A stretch of DNA of 64,000 bases from contig NZ_CP109427.1 in NCBI RefSeq assembly GCF_036250695.1, forward strand, positions 6,386,001 through 6,450,000. The letters are read 5' to 3'. Source of the DNA: Streptomyces sp. NBC_01497. Its GTDB lineage: Bacteria; Actinomycetota; Actinomycetes; Streptomycetales; Streptomycetaceae. The notes under the pieces are model-generated. The model did not search any database and was not told where the DNA came from. It saw only the letters and a list, made by a program, of their open reading frames with translations. Made by a program: the position numbers and the translations under genes. Shown here piece after piece: positions 8,215-17,830 of this stretch (position 1 is its first letter; every line of letters starts with the position of its first letter).

Positions 8215-8694
8215 ATGCATTCATCGCCGGTGTCCGACGAGCAGCGCGTTGTCGCCGCCGCTCGTGGACTGCTGAGGACCATCGGCCGACTGTCGCGCGA
8301 CCTGTACCAGGCCGGTGAGTTCGGCCTCTCCCGCAGCCATGTGTCCGTCCTCGACGCTTTGGAGACACGCGGACTGCGCGTCACCGAACTCGCCGCCGAC
8401 ACCGGCCTGACGCAGCCCCGCGTCACCGTCGTCCTCCAGGAACTCGCGGAGCGCGGGCTGGCCGAGCGCACGCGGTGCACCACCGACCGCCGCGCCGTCG
8501 ACGCCTCCATCACGCCGGCCGGCCGCCAGTACCTCGAAGACGCCCGCCAGCGCATGGCCGCCGCCATCCACACCGGTCTCGCCGCCCGCGGATCCGACGC
8601 CGAGGATTCCGAGCGTGCCGTCCTCGCCGCCCGCGCGGCCGTCTCCACCCTTCTCGACGCCCTGCACGCCCCCATCGAAGCGGAGGTCAGTTGA
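8215..8694 (+). CDS. MarR-family transcriptional regulator
   Basis: A 159-residue winged-helix regulator. The recognition-helix region 'LRVTELAADTGLTQPRVTVV' and the 'RRAVDASITPAGR' wing are typical of MarR. A perfect -10 box 6 bp before the ATG and the lack of a ribosome binding site suggest a leaderless transcript. Its stop codon is overlapped by the TTG start of the FUSC-family transporter, so the pair is almost certainly one operon. MarR proteins next to an exporter usually repress it until an aromatic or phenolic ligand binds. Confidence 0.92.
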   Translation: MHSSPVSDEQRVVAAARGLLRTIGRLSRDLYQAGEFGLSRSHVSVLDALETRGLRVTELAADTGLTQPRVTVVLQELAERGLAERTRCTTDRRAVDASITPAGRQYLEDARQRMAAAIHTGLAARGSDAEDSERAVLAARAAVSTLLDALHAPIEAEVS

Positions 8695-11624
8695 CCGCCC
8701 CCGTCCGCACGACGACCGCGACCGACGAAGCGGCCGAACCCGGCACCACCGTCACCGGATCCCGTACCACCCGCCACCACCCGCTCCCCGTGGCGCCCCG
8801 CCGCGTCGGCGGTCCCCGACGCTGGTGGGACTGGGTGCTCGCCGCCGACCCCGGCCTCGGACAGCTCCAGGCCGGCTGGCGGTCCGTCATATCCATGATC
8901 ACCGCGCTCGCCGTCGGCTACGGCATGTCCGTGGCCCTGGGCCTGCCCGCCATGCTCGGTATGACCATCGGCGGCATGATGGGCCTGATGAGCGCCTTCG
9001 CGGTCGCCGAGAACACGGCGCCGCGCCTGGCCCGGGCCATCCTGTGGATGCCGATCCCGTTCTCCGCGGTCCTGCCGCTCACGGCAACGCTCCACGACAA
9101 CCGCCCGCTCGAGCTCAGCCTGATGGGCTTCGGCCTCGCGCTCACGTTCTTCCTCGCGCGTTTCGGCACGATGTACCTGCTCACGGGCATGATGCTGTTC
9201 AACTCCTTCATGGTCGGCATGATGGCCGCCATCCCGTTGAACCTCAGCTTCAAGGCCTTCCTCGTGGCCTTCGTGTGCTGCGCGGCCGTCCTGGCCGCCC
9301 GGCTGCTGTTCTGCTACCCGATGCCCCGCGAGGACCTGCTGCGCACCCAGCGCGCGTTCGTCGTGGAGGCCCGCCGGGTCGCCGACGCGGCCGTCGCCGC
9401 ACTCGACCCCGACGCCGACCACGACACCGCCGTCAAGCGGATGCGCCGCAGCATGCGCCGCCTCAACATGACCACCGTCATCATCGACGGCCGGCTCGCC
9501 CAGCCCGAGGTCGCGGCCGACCCGGACACCGCAGAACTCCTGCACCGCCACCTGTTCGACGCGGAACTCGCACTCCAGGGCATCGGCCAGGCCGTCCAGC
9601 GGCTCACCCCCCTCAAGATGACCCCGTCGCTGCGCGAGACCGTCGTCGTGGGGCTCGTCATCGCCCGCGGCACGCCGCTCGGCCGGGCCGGCGCGCTGCG
9701 TCCCGCCGCCCAGCTCATCCAGCAGCAGGCCGAGGCCGTCACCGCCACGGGAGCGGAGCTCACCACCGACGAGGCCGAGGCCGCCGCGCTCGCCGAGCGG
9801 GTCGGTCAGCTCCTCGACTCGCTCGCCATCTCGCTCGCCCACTGGCTGGCCCTCGGCTGGGACGCGCCGACCGCGCCCGCCAAGGTCCCCTTCCAGCCGA
9901 CCATCGCGCTGGAGCAGAACCGCCCGGCCGGCACCGGCGCCGTCGCCCGCCGCGTCTCGGCCGCCCAGAACGTGGGCGGCTGGCGTCGCGTTGTGCCGTA
10001 CCTGCGCCTCCCGCTGCACGCGGGCGTCGCCGTCGCGATCGTCGCGCCGATCTCCGACGCCATCGACCCCAGCCGGTTCTACTGGGGCCTGGTCGGCGTG
10101 ATGATCACGCTCTTCGGCACGAACACCACCCACGACCGGGTGCGCAAGTTCGGCCACCGCATGGCCGGCACGGTCGTCGGTGCCGTGATCGGCGTGCTGT
10201 TCCTGCACCTCATCGGCCCCGGCCATGTGTACCCGACCCTCGCGGTCATCGTCGTGGGCCTCTCGCTCGGCGCCTGGGGCATGCAGCGGGCGTACGCGTT
10301 CTGGGTCGTCGGGCTCGTCACCGCGCTCGTCCAGCTGTACGGGCTGACGACGCCCTACAGCGGCATGGACCACCTCCTCGCGGAGCGGCTCCTCGACAAC
10401 GCCATCGGCATCGCCGTCGCCACCGTCTGCGCCGCGCTGATCTTCCCGGTCTCCAACGGACGCCTCATCCGGGAGGCCGAGCGCGGCTTCGCCGCGGCCA
10501 TCGGGCAGTTGATCTCGCAGATCACCGACCGGTGGCAGGACCCGGAGGCCCCGGTCAGGCTGCGCGGTGCGGCGCGCGGCGTGGACGCGGCGCTGTTCCA
10601 GGTCCAGGGTGTGGCCCGGCCGCTGATCAAGATGCCCCTCGGGGTGCGCGGCCCCGACGGGGCCAACCGGCTGGCCCTGCTCACCAACGCGACCGGCCAC
10701 GCCCGCGCCCTCGCCGCGGCCGCCGACATCGACATCGACCTGGCGCCGCACCTCGCGGCCCGGATCGAGTACGTCATGCGGACGTTCACCGAGTCGCTCG
10801 GCGCCCTCGACCGGCGCTTCGCCACCGGGGAGCCCGAGGGCGACTGGGTGCGGGTCGGCCCGCTGGTGTGCGACCTGGAGGCTGCGCTCAACGCACCGTC
10901 CGGGCCGCGTGCGGAGCGGCTGCACGCGGCGCTGCGTGAGCTGTCCGCCCTGGACGAGGCACTCGCCGGGTACGCGGAGGCCCGCGGCCTGCGGGTCGTG
11001 ACCGCTTCCGACCATGGTCCTGGGCCGCGTGGGGCAGCGGTGATCGCCCGGCCCGCGCGGCCGTCCTGGGCGGCGCCCGCCGCCGAGGCGGCGCAGAACG
11101 CGCAGGCGCCGCAGGCTCCCCGCACACCCCACGCACCGGCGGCCCCGGGGGCCACGTGGGCGCCGCAGGCACCGGGGGCCGGGCAGGCGCCGCCCTTCGC
11201 GTCCGCGGCGCTGTCGGCGTCCGAACCGCCGGCGGGCGGGCTGCCGGAGCCCTCGGCAGCCCGGGCCGGACACGGCCGGCACGCGGCGCCGCCCCGGGAC
11301 GCCGTACCTGCCCCGCGCAGGGCGCCACGGGCGCCGGACGCGTACCCCGCCACCGGTCAGGTCACCGTCGTCGGACTGCTGCGCTGCACGGACCACCCCG
11401 CGGGGTGCGACGCGTGGATCACGGTCGTCAGCGACCGCGGCAAGCGCCGCGCCGGTGTCCGGGCCGTGGGCGGGCGCTACCGCGTCACCGGCCTCGAACC
11501 CGGCCGCTACACGCTGATCGCGGCGGGCGCGGCGCACCCGCCGCGCGCCGAGTACCTGTCGGTACGGCAGGAGGGCGGCGAGCTGCGCCACGACATCGAC
11601 ATGGACGCGGAACCCCGCGACTGA
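8691..11624 (+). CDS. FUSC-family membrane protein (aromatic acid exporter-like) with C-terminal beta-sandwich domain
   Basis: A 977-residue protein. Two blocks of membrane helices (about residues 65-205 and 435-590) are each followed by soluble helical regions, the layout of FUSC/YccS/AaeB-type permeases. The start is unusual: TTG at 8691 overlaps the marR stop (TTGA) and has a perfect GGAGG 4 nt upstream; the open frame extends further up but overlaps marR. After about residue 780 comes a Pro/Ala-rich linker of about 100 residues, then a roughly 85-residue C-terminal domain ('VTVVGLLRCTDHPAGCDAWI..') that looks like a carboxypeptidase-regulatory/Cna-B-like beta-sandwich. I do not know this extension from ordinary FUSC proteins. 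Likely role: export of aromatic or weak acids under MarR control. Confidence 0.85.
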   Translation: MTAPVRTTTATDEAAEPGTTVTGSRTTRHHPLPVAPRRVGGPRRWWDWVLAADPGLGQLQAGWRSVISMITALAVGYGMSVALGLPAMLGMTIGGMMGLMSAFAVAENTAPRLARAILWMPIPFSAVLPLTATLHDNRPLELSLMGFGLALTFFLARFGTMYLLTGMMLFNSFMVGMMAAIPLNLSFKAFLVAFVCCAAVLAARLLFCYPMPREDLLRTQRAFVVEARRVADAAVAALDPDADHDTAVKRMRRSMRRLNMTTVIIDGRLAQPEVAADPDTAELLHRHLFDAELALQGIGQAVQRLTPLKMTPSLRETVVVGLVIARGTPLGRAGALRPAAQLIQQQAEAVTATGAELTTDEAEAAALAERVGQLLDSLAISLAHWLALGWDAPTAPAKVPFQPTIALEQNRPAGTGAVARRVSAAQNVGGWRRVVPYLRLPLHAGVAVAIVAPISDAIDPSRFYWGLVGVMITLFGTNTTHDRVRKFGHRMAGTVVGAVIGVLFLHLIGPGHVYPTLAVIVVGLSLGAWGMQRAYAFWVVGLVTALVQLYGLTTPYSGMDHLLAERLLDNAIGIAVATVCAALIFPVSNGRLIREAERGFAAAIGQLISQITDRWQDPEAPVRLRGAARGVDAALFQVQGVARPLIKMPLGVRGPDGANRLALLTNATGHARALAAAADIDIDLAPHLAARIEYVMRTFTESLGALDRRFATGEPEGDWVRVGPLVCDLEAALNAPSGPRAERLHAALRELSALDEALAGYAEARGLRVVTASDHGPGPRGAAVIARPARPSWAAPAAEAAQNAQAPQAPRTPHAPAAPGATWAPQAPGAGQAPPFASAALSASEPPAGGLPEPSAARAGHGRHAAPPRDAVPAPRRAPRAPDAYPATGQVTVVGLLRCTDHPAGCDAWITVVSDRGKRRAGVRAVGGRYRVTGLEPGRYTLIAAGAAHPPRAEYLSVRQEGGELRHDIDMDAEPRD

Positions 11625-11637
11625 TCCGCACCCACCC

Positions 11638-11676
11638 GGTGCCGGCCGGTCCCGCCCGAAGGGACCGGCCGGCGCC
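11638..11676 (+). terminator. Terminator of the marR-FUSC operon
   Basis: A 16-bp stem (11638-11653 with 11661-11676, one G-U pair) with a 7-nt loop, beginning 14 nt after the stop codon. Confidence 0.8.
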
Positions 11677-12046
11677 GAGTGCTGTGTGCCGCGTGCTTGT
11701 ACCGTCTGCCGCCGGGCCGGCTGTTCCCACCGTCCAGGGCCCGCCTCCCGCCGCGCGCCGTGGGTTCCGCGCCCTCCCGCCTCCGCGTTCCGCGTCCGCC
11801 GCGGGCCCCTCCGCCGCGCGTCCGCCGGGCGGGTCCGTCCCCGTCTCCCCGGCCCCGGCGGGCGTGCGCCCGGCAGCGCACCGGGGCCGGCCGCCCCGCG
11901 CGTCCCCGGATGTACGCCTCGTAGGCCTGCGCACCTCCTCGTGATCACCGGGCATGGGTGGAGCACCTTGTGACAAAGGGCACTTTACGGAGCGCGCCGG
12001 AAGAGAGCAGACTCGGACAATCCGGCACTAACGCGGAAAGGCGCCC
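11677..12046. other. Gene-free stretch upstream of the SpoIIE-type phosphatase
   Basis: About 370 bp. The first 250 bp are very G+C-rich with no coding signature on either strand. The last 100 bp are less G+C-rich (around 11960-12030) and presumably hold the phosphatase promoter, but I cannot identify a clear -35/-10 pair. Confidence 0.4.
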
Positions 12047-14662
12047 ATGCCCGCACCCGGTGAAGTCCCCGAAGTCCTCCCCGAGCACCCACCCCGCCGA
12101 CCGACCGACGACGTCCACCCCACGGTGGCCGGCGCCGCGACGTCGCCGCTCCTGGCGGCCGTCGGTCCGGCCCTCGCCGCCGTCGCGCTGCTCGACGACG
12201 CGGGGCGCGTCGCCGAGTGGACGCCGGGCGCCGAGCGGCTGCTCGGTCACACCGCCGACGAGGTCGTCGGCCGGTACGCCGCGGAACTGCTCGCGTGCCG
12301 GACGCCGGGCCCGTCCCAAGGTCCCGAGGACGAGGCAGCAGGCGGGCCGTTCGGGCGGGGCTCCTGGGAGGAGCGGGCCAGCGCCGTCCGCGAGAGCGGG
12401 CACTGGTCCGGGGTGCAGGACCTGCGGCACCGCGACGGCCGGGTCGTGCGAGCCACTCTGGAGGCCGTGCCGCTGTCGGGCGACAACGGTGTCACCCACT
12501 GGTTCCTGTGGGCCTCCGAGTTCGCCGGCGCCCAGGACGTGCCGCCGGCGCGCGCCGCCGTGATGCGGACCCTGCTCGACCACGCGCCGATCGCCCTCGC
12601 CGTGTGGGGCACCGATCTGCGGTGCGTCTGGCTCAACACCACCGCCGAGCACGAGGTCGGCGCCTTCCGCAACCGTGACATCGGCCTGCCCATGCGCGAG
12701 GCACTGCACGGCTTCGACACGGCCACCGCGGAGAACGTGATGCGGCGGGTGCTGGACGGCGGCGGCCCGGTCATCGACCACGAGTTCCGCTGGATGTCCG
12801 ACGACGGCAGCCAGGAGCGGGTCTTCTCGTCGTCCTTCTTCCGCCTCGACACGGCGGACGGGGACCCGATCGGCGTGTGCAGCATCGCCGTCGACATCAC
12901 CAACAGCTGGGCGCGCGACCGGCTGTCCATCCTGAGCCGGGCCGGCCGGCAGGTGGGCACCACGCTGGACGTGATCACGACGGCGCAGGAACTGGCGGAC
13001 GTGGCCGTTCCGCTCCTCGCCGACTTCGTCGCGGTCGACCTCTCCGAGTCGGTGCCCTTCGCCGTCCACCCGCCGGAGCGGGTGGAGCCGGCGTCCGACG
13101 GGAGACTCCCGCTGTACCGGCGCGCCGCGGCGGCATCGGTGCACGAGGGTGTGCCCGAATCGGTGTTCACGAACGGTGAGGTGGTGTTCGTACGGCCGCC
13201 CTCGCCGTACTTCCGCGCGGCCACGGGCGGCGTCTCCATCTTCGAACCCGACATCCGCTCGAACTGGTCGGCCTGGCGGCTCTTCGAGCCCGAGCGGGTC
13301 GAAGCGATGGAGCAGACCGGCATCCACTCGCTGATGGTGGTTCCCCTCAAGGCACGCGGAACGACCCTCGGGATCGCGATCTTCGCCCGTTCGGAGAACG
13401 CGGCGCCCTTCTCCCGCGACGACCTGCTGCTCGCCGAGGAGCTCGGCCTGCAGGCCGGGCTGAGCATCGACAACGCGCGCCGCTACACGCGGGAGCGGAC
13501 CGCCGCGCTCGCCCTCCAGCGCAACCTCATGCCCCGCAAGCTGTCCGGCGGCACGACGATGGAGGTCGCGTCCCGCTACCTGCCGACCGACGTCCACGAG
13601 GGGGTCGGCGGTGACTGGTTCGACGTGATCCCGCTGCCCGGGGCCCGGCTCGCCCTCGTGATCGGCGACGTCGTCGGCCACGGCATCAACGCCGCAGCGG
13701 CGATGGGCCGCTTCCGTACCGCGGTGCACACACTGGCCGACCTGGACCTGCCGCCCGACGAACTGCTCGCGCACCTCGACGATCTCGCAGTACACCTCTC
13801 GGAGTCGGAGATGTCCTCGGGCGCCGGGACGGCGACCGGTCTCCAGCCCGAGGCCGCCGAGGCGTTCTCCCCGCCGACGATGGCCGCCACCTGTGTGTAC
13901 GCGGTCTACGACGCGGTCAACCAGACCTGCACGATCGCGCGGGCCGGCCACCCGCCGCCGGCGGTCGTCGACCCGAGCGGCTTCGTCACCTTCCCCGAGA
14001 CGCCGGCCGGGGCGCCGGTCGGCATGGGGGTCGGGTCGTACGAGTCGGTGGAGCTCAAGCTCGCCGAGGGCAGCCTGGTCGCGCTCTACACGGACGGGCT
14101 CGTGGAGCGCCGCACCTCCGACCTGGACGCCGGTCTCGACCGGCTGGCGGACGTCGTCTCGCAGGCGGGGCCGAAGACGCCGCTCGACGGGCTGTGCCGG
14201 CGGATCGTGGACTCCATGACGGCCCGCCTGCACACCGAGGACGACATCGCGCTGCTGCTGGCGCGCACCCGCGCCCTGGATCCGGGGCAGGTCGCCACCT
14301 GGGAGCTGCGCCGCGATCCGTCGACGGTGGGGGAGGCGCGCGGCGCCGCGTCCGCGCAGCTCGCCGAGTGGGGGCTCGAAGCGCTGAGCCCGGCGGTGGA
14401 GCTGATCGTCAGCGAACTGGTGACGAACGCGGTCCGCTACGGCGGCACCCCGGTCAGGCTGCGGCTGATCCGCCACTCGACGCTCGTCATCGAGGTCGCG
14501 GACGCCGACAGCAGTTCGCCGCGGCTGCGGCACGCCCGGGTCACGGAGGAGAGCGGCCGCGGCCTGTTCCTCGTGTCGAAGACGGCGGACCGGTGGGGCA
14601 GCAGGTTCACCCCGGAAGGCAAGATCACCTGGGCGGAGCTGGACACGGGCGGCCCGGCATAG
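12047..14662 (+). CDS. PAS/GAF/PP2C (SpoIIE-type) serine phosphatase with anti-sigma-type ATPase domain
   Basis: An 871-residue soluble sensor. Domains in order: a PAS-like domain (about 40-165), a second PAS (about 170-285, 'LDHAPIALAVWGTDLRCVWLN'), GAF (about 295-480), a PP2C/SpoIIE phosphatase (about 500-720, with the metal-site motifs GGDWFDV and GDVVGHG), and a C-terminal HATPase_c domain (about 745-865, N-box 'ELIVSELVTNAVRYGG'). This is the RsbU-plus-RsbW architecture common in Streptomyces, where one protein can dephosphorylate an anti-anti-sigma factor and also act as a kinase. Start ATG 12047 has GGAAAGG upstream. No sigma, STAS or anti-sigma gene is adjacent, so its partner is encoded elsewhere. 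Confidence 0.92.
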   Translation: MPAPGEVPEVLPEHPPRRPTDDVHPTVAGAATSPLLAAVGPALAAVALLDDAGRVAEWTPGAERLLGHTADEVVGRYAAELLACRTPGPSQGPEDEAAGGPFGRGSWEERASAVRESGHWSGVQDLRHRDGRVVRATLEAVPLSGDNGVTHWFLWASEFAGAQDVPPARAAVMRTLLDHAPIALAVWGTDLRCVWLNTTAEHEVGAFRNRDIGLPMREALHGFDTATAENVMRRVLDGGGPVIDHEFRWMSDDGSQERVFSSSFFRLDTADGDPIGVCSIAVDITNSWARDRLSILSRAGRQVGTTLDVITTAQELADVAVPLLADFVAVDLSESVPFAVHPPERVEPASDGRLPLYRRAAAASVHEGVPESVFTNGEVVFVRPPSPYFRAATGGVSIFEPDIRSNWSAWRLFEPERVEAMEQTGIHSLMVVPLKARGTTLGIAIFARSENAAPFSRDDLLLAEELGLQAGLSIDNARRYTRERTAALALQRNLMPRKLSGGTTMEVASRYLPTDVHEGVGGDWFDVIPLPGARLALVIGDVVGHGINAAAAMGRFRTAVHTLADLDLPPDELLAHLDDLAVHLSESEMSSGAGTATGLQPEAAEAFSPPTMAATCVYAVYDAVNQTCTIARAGHPPPAVVDPSGFVTFPETPAGAPVGMGVGSYESVELKLAEGSLVALYTDGLVERRTSDLDAGLDRLADVVSQAGPKTPLDGLCRRIVDSMTARLHTEDDIALLLARTRALDPGQVATWELRRDPSTVGEARGAASAQLAEWGLEALSPAVELIVSELVTNAVRYGGTPVRLRLIRHSTLVIEVADADSSSPRLRHARVTEESGRGLFLVSKTADRWGSRFTPEGKITWAELDTGGPA

Positions 14663-14826
14663 CCCGTGGCGGCGCGCGCCCCGCGTGCTGCCGGGCGCCG
14701 CCGGGCCGGCACCGGCGGGAATGGACGCCGTCCACCGGACGTTTTTCGTGCGGGGCCATGGGCGGACCGTTGTCCGCCTGCCCCGCCGTCCGCCCGCGAA
14801 CCGAGAGAAACGGACCACCGATACCC

Positions 14827-15477
14827 ATGCGCGTCGAGATATGGAGCGACATCGCCTGCCCCTGGTGCTACATCGGAAAGGCGCGCTTCGAGCAGGGCCT
14901 CGCGGCCTTCCCGCATCGCGACGAGATCGAGGTCGTGCACCGGTCCTTCGAACTCGACCCGCAGGCGGCCCCGGCGAGCGGCGAGAGCGTGGTGGACCTG
15001 ATCGCGTCGAAGTACGGGCGCACGCGCGAGGAGGCCGCCGCGATGGAGGAGCACGTCGCCTCCAACGCCCGTTCGGAGGGGCTCGGTTACCTCACCGAGG
15101 GCCGCGACCACGGGAACACCTTCGACATCCACCGCCTCCTGCACCTCGCCAAGGAGCGGGGCCGCCACAGCGAGCTGCTGGACCTCGCCTACCGCGCCAA
15201 CTTCGCCGAGGAGCGGTCCGTGTACGCGCCGGACACCCTGGTCGCGCTCGGCGTCGAGGCGGGTCTGGACGAGGCGGAGGTCCGTGCCGTGCTCGCGGAG
15301 AAGTCCGCGTACGCCGAGGAGGTACGGGCCGACGAGCGCGAGGCGGCGGAACTCGGGGCGAACGGCGTGCCGTTCTTCGTCCTGGACCGGCGCTACGGCG
15401 TGTCCGGCGGTCAGCCCGCCGAGCTGTTCACGCAGGCGCTGCAGCAGGCGTGGGACTCGCGCGGCGCCACCGTCTGA
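14827..15477 (+). CDS. DsbA-family oxidoreductase, FrnE-like
   Basis: A 216-residue thioredoxin-fold protein with the redox motif CPWC at residues 11-14, the helical insertion typical of FrnE/DsbA-like proteins, and the cis-proline loop 'NGVPFFVLD'. There is no signal peptide, so it acts in the cytoplasm, probably as a protein-disulfide or small-thiol oxidoreductase. ATG 14827 is chosen because the CPWC motif must lie close to the N terminus; the longer upstream frame overlaps the phosphatase gene. In polyketide clusters frnE is a biosynthetic gene, but nothing here suggests that role. Confidence 0.9.
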   Translation: MRVEIWSDIACPWCYIGKARFEQGLAAFPHRDEIEVVHRSFELDPQAAPASGESVVDLIASKYGRTREEAAAMEEHVASNARSEGLGYLTEGRDHGNTFDIHRLLHLAKERGRHSELLDLAYRANFAEERSVYAPDTLVALGVEAGLDEAEVRAVLAEKSAYAEEVRADEREAAELGANGVPFFVLDRRYGVSGGQPAELFTQALQQAWDSRGATV

Positions 15478-15518
15478 CCGGCGGCGGCTCGCGGTCCGTG
15501 CCCGGGCCTCGGGCGGGT

Positions 15519-15540
15519 GGGGGCCGAATCCTCGGCCCCC
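15519..15540 (+). terminator. Terminator after the FrnE-like gene
   Basis: A 9-bp stem (15519-15527 with 15532-15540) with a 4-nt loop, 41 bp after the stop codon, followed by a C/G-rich run. Confidence 0.65.
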
Positions 15541-15637
15541 CGCCCCCCGGGGGCCGTCCCCCGTGGCGAGGACCGCCGGCCGTTTCCCGCTCGTCGTGAT
15601 TGACGGGAGGACGCGGCCCGCCTCAGGGTGGCTGTCC

Positions 15638-16696
15638 ATGGACCTCTCGCATCGGCTCGGCGGCGCGGAGTTCGCGCCCGACACGGCGTACCTGAACACC
15701 TCGAACTGCGGCCTGCTGCCGCGCAGGGCGGTGGCCGCCGTCCAGGAACTCGCCGCGGCCAACGCGACGGGCCGGCGCGGCGGCGGCGCGGGAAGCTTCG
15801 ACTCGGTGGAAGCGGCCCGTGCGTCGTTCGCGCGGCTCGTGGGGGTGGCCCCCGACCGGGTCGCGGTCGGCGGCGCGGTGTGCGTCCATGTCGCGCTGAT
15901 CGCGGGATCGGTCCCTTCGGGCGGTGAAGTCGTGGTTCCCGAGGGGGAGTTCAGTTCACTCGTCACACCGTTCGCGGTACGCGGGCTCACCGTCAGGCAG
16001 GTGCCGCTCGATCGGCTCGCCCAGGCGGTGGACGCGCGTACGGCGCTCGTCGCGTTCTCCGCGGTCCAGTCGGCGGACGGGCGGCTCGCCGACCTGGCCG
16101 CGATCCGGGCGGCCGCCGCCGCGCACGGCGCCCGCACCCTGCTGGACGCGACCCAGGCGGCCGGCTGGCTGCCGGTCGCGGCGGGGGACTGGGACTACAC
16201 CGTGACCGGGGGCTACAAGTTCCTGTGCTGCCCGCGCGGCACGTCGTTCCTGACCGTCTCGGAGCGGGCGCAGCAGACGCTGGTGCCGCTGCACGCCGGA
16301 TGGGTCGCGGGCGCGGACCCCTGGCAGTCCACGTACGGGCCGGTCACCGAACTCGCGGATTCGGCACGGCGGTTCGACGAGAGCGTCTCCTTCCTCGCCT
16401 ACCACGGCGCCGAGCAGTCGCTCGCGCTGCTGGAGGAGATCGGCGCGGGCCCGGTCCACGCGCGGGTGACGGCGCTCGCGGGACGCTTCCGGCGCGGGAT
16501 GGCGCGGGCGGGTCACGACGTGGTGGAGGCCGGGGACTCGGCGGTCGTGGCGGCACCGGGCCTCGGCGGCCGGCAGGAGGCCCTGAGCGCGGCGGGCGTG
16601 GACGCGTCGGTCCGGGCGGGCAACCTGCGGCTGTCCTTCCACCTGTACAACACGGACGCCGACGCGGACCGGGCACTGGAGGCGCTGACCGGGTGA
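15638..16696 (+). CDS. Class V aminotransferase-fold PLP enzyme
   Basis: A 352-residue fold-type I PLP enzyme of the aminotransferase class V group (isopenicillin epimerase/cysteine desulfurase-like). The Schiff-base lysine lies in 'VTGGYKFLCCPRG', and the preceding 'LLDATQAAGWLPV' stretch carries the PLP-pyridine-binding Asp. ATG 15638 is the first methionine that gives a normal N terminus (MDLSHRLGG); the ribosome binding site is only moderate. It converges on ectD with a strong shared hairpin between. The substrate cannot be named. It lacks the usual cysteine-desulfurase active-site loop, so it is more likely a transaminase, lyase or epimerase. Confidence 0.82.
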   Translation: MDLSHRLGGAEFAPDTAYLNTSNCGLLPRRAVAAVQELAAANATGRRGGGAGSFDSVEAARASFARLVGVAPDRVAVGGAVCVHVALIAGSVPSGGEVVVPEGEFSSLVTPFAVRGLTVRQVPLDRLAQAVDARTALVAFSAVQSADGRLADLAAIRAAAAAHGARTLLDATQAAGWLPVAAGDWDYTVTGGYKFLCCPRGTSFLTVSERAQQTLVPLHAGWVAGADPWQSTYGPVTELADSARRFDESVSFLAYHGAEQSLALLEEIGAGPVHARVTALAGRFRRGMARAGHDVVEAGDSAVVAAPGLGGRQEALSAAGVDASVRAGNLRLSFHLYNTDADADRALEALTG

Positions 16697-16765
16697 CATC
16701 CGCGCGGTCCGGGCCCGGGGCCCCCGCACGGGCCGAGCCCGGACACGGCCCGTGCCCGGACACGG

Positions 16766-16812
16766 CGACGGGTGCGGGACGGCAGGAATCCCTTGCCGTC
16801 CCGCACCCGTCG
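16766..16812. terminator. Bidirectional terminator between the aminotransferase and ectD
   Basis: A perfect 19-bp stem (16766-16784 with 16794-16812) and a 9-nt loop, centred between converging genes. It should end both transcripts. Confidence 0.85.
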
Positions 16813-16839
16813 TGCGTCATGCCCCTGCGGGGCCGGGTG

Positions 16840-17739
16840 TCACCGTACCGGGGTGAAGTCCCGCGAACCGATGAACTCCGGGCGCGGTACGGGAGCCGCG
16901 TACGGCTCCACGGCCGTGTTCTCCACGCTGTTGAACACGATGAAGACGTTGCTGCGCGCGTACGGCGTGATGTTGTCGCCGGACCCGTGCATGCAGTTGC
17001 AGTCGAACCAGGTCGCCGAGCCGGCGGCACCGGTGAACAGCCGGATGCCGTGCGCGTCCGCGAGCCGGGTCAGCGCCTCGTCCGACGGCGTGCCCGCGTC
17101 CTGCATCTGCAGCGACCGCTTGTAGTTGTCACTCGGTGTCTCGCCCGCACACCCGAGGAAGGACTTGTGGGAGCCGGGCATGATCATCAGCCCGCCGTTC
17201 GTGTCGTAGTTCTCGGTCATCGCGATCGACACCGACACGGCCCGCATGTTCGGCATGCCGTCCTCGGCGTGCCAGGTCTCGAAGTCGGAGTGCCAGTAGA
17301 AGCCGGAGGCGCCGAACCCGGGCTTGAGGTTGATGCGCGACTGGTGCACGTACACCTCGGAGCCGAGGATCTGCCGCGCGATCCCGGCGACGCGCTCGTC
17401 CCGTACGAGGGAGGCGAACACCTCGCTGATCTTGTGGATCTCGAAGACCGACCGGATCTCCTGCGAGTGGGGCTCCACGATGGAGCGCTCGTCGGCGCGA
17501 ATCGCCGGGTCCGTGATCAGGCGCTCGGTCTCGGTGCGGAACCGCGCCACGTCAGCGGGTCCGACCAGCTGTTCGATCGAGAGGAACCCGTCGCGCTCGA
17601 AGGCGCCGAGTCCGGCCGGCTCGATCGGTCCAGGGGCGTCCGGCACGGACCAGACGACCGGGTCCTGGCGCGGGGTGACGACTTCGGCGGCGCCGCGTGT
17701 CGGGTAGAGGTCCTTGGGTCGGGCGGGGGCAGTGGTCAT
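16840..17739 (-). CDS. ectD: Ectoine hydroxylase
   Basis: A 299-residue Fe(II)/2-oxoglutarate dioxygenase that converts ectoine to 5-hydroxyectoine in the cytoplasm. The iron-binding HxD lies in 'GFYWHSDFETWH', with the distal His in 'CNCMHGSGDNITP'; these are also signature stretches of EctD. Start ATG 17739 has GGAAGGA upstream. It is the last gene of the ectABCD set, 91 bp after ectC, and ends at a strong terminator. Expression is expected with ectC under salt or heat stress. Family identity is secure. Confidence 0.97.
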   Translation of the reverse strand: MTTAPARPKDLYPTRGAAEVVTPRQDPVVWSVPDAPGPIEPAGLGAFERDGFLSIEQLVGPADVARFRTETERLITDPAIRADERSIVEPHSQEIRSVFEIHKISEVFASLVRDERVAGIARQILGSEVYVHQSRINLKPGFGASGFYWHSDFETWHAEDGMPNMRAVSVSIAMTENYDTNGGLMIMPGSHKSFLGCAGETPSDNYKRSLQMQDAGTPSDEALTRLADAHGIRLFTGAAGSATWFDCNCMHGSGDNITPYARSNVFIVFNSVENTAVEPYAAPVPRPEFIGSRDFTPVR

Positions 17740-17830
17740 GGGGTTCCTTCCTCGGTATCCCGGTGGAGTACCGGTTCTTCTTCGTGTCTCAAACAGTCCT
17801 TCGCGGTGCCGGGTGGCTGGGCCGTGCGGC

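Noticed and set aside
7437..11966. 1509-codon minus-strand open frame over dehydrogenase, marR and FUSC genes
   Set aside because: Shadow of plus-strand coding bias; Arg/Gly/His-rich with no motifs.
11945..14818. 957-codon open frame antisense to the SpoIIE-type phosphatase
   Set aside because: Same codon-bias artefact; the plus-strand protein has clear PAS, GAF, PP2C and ATPase motifs.
15638..16696. Class V aminotransferase as a member of the ectoine pathway
   Set aside because: It is convergent with ectD behind a 19-bp terminator stem, and the pathway is complete without it.
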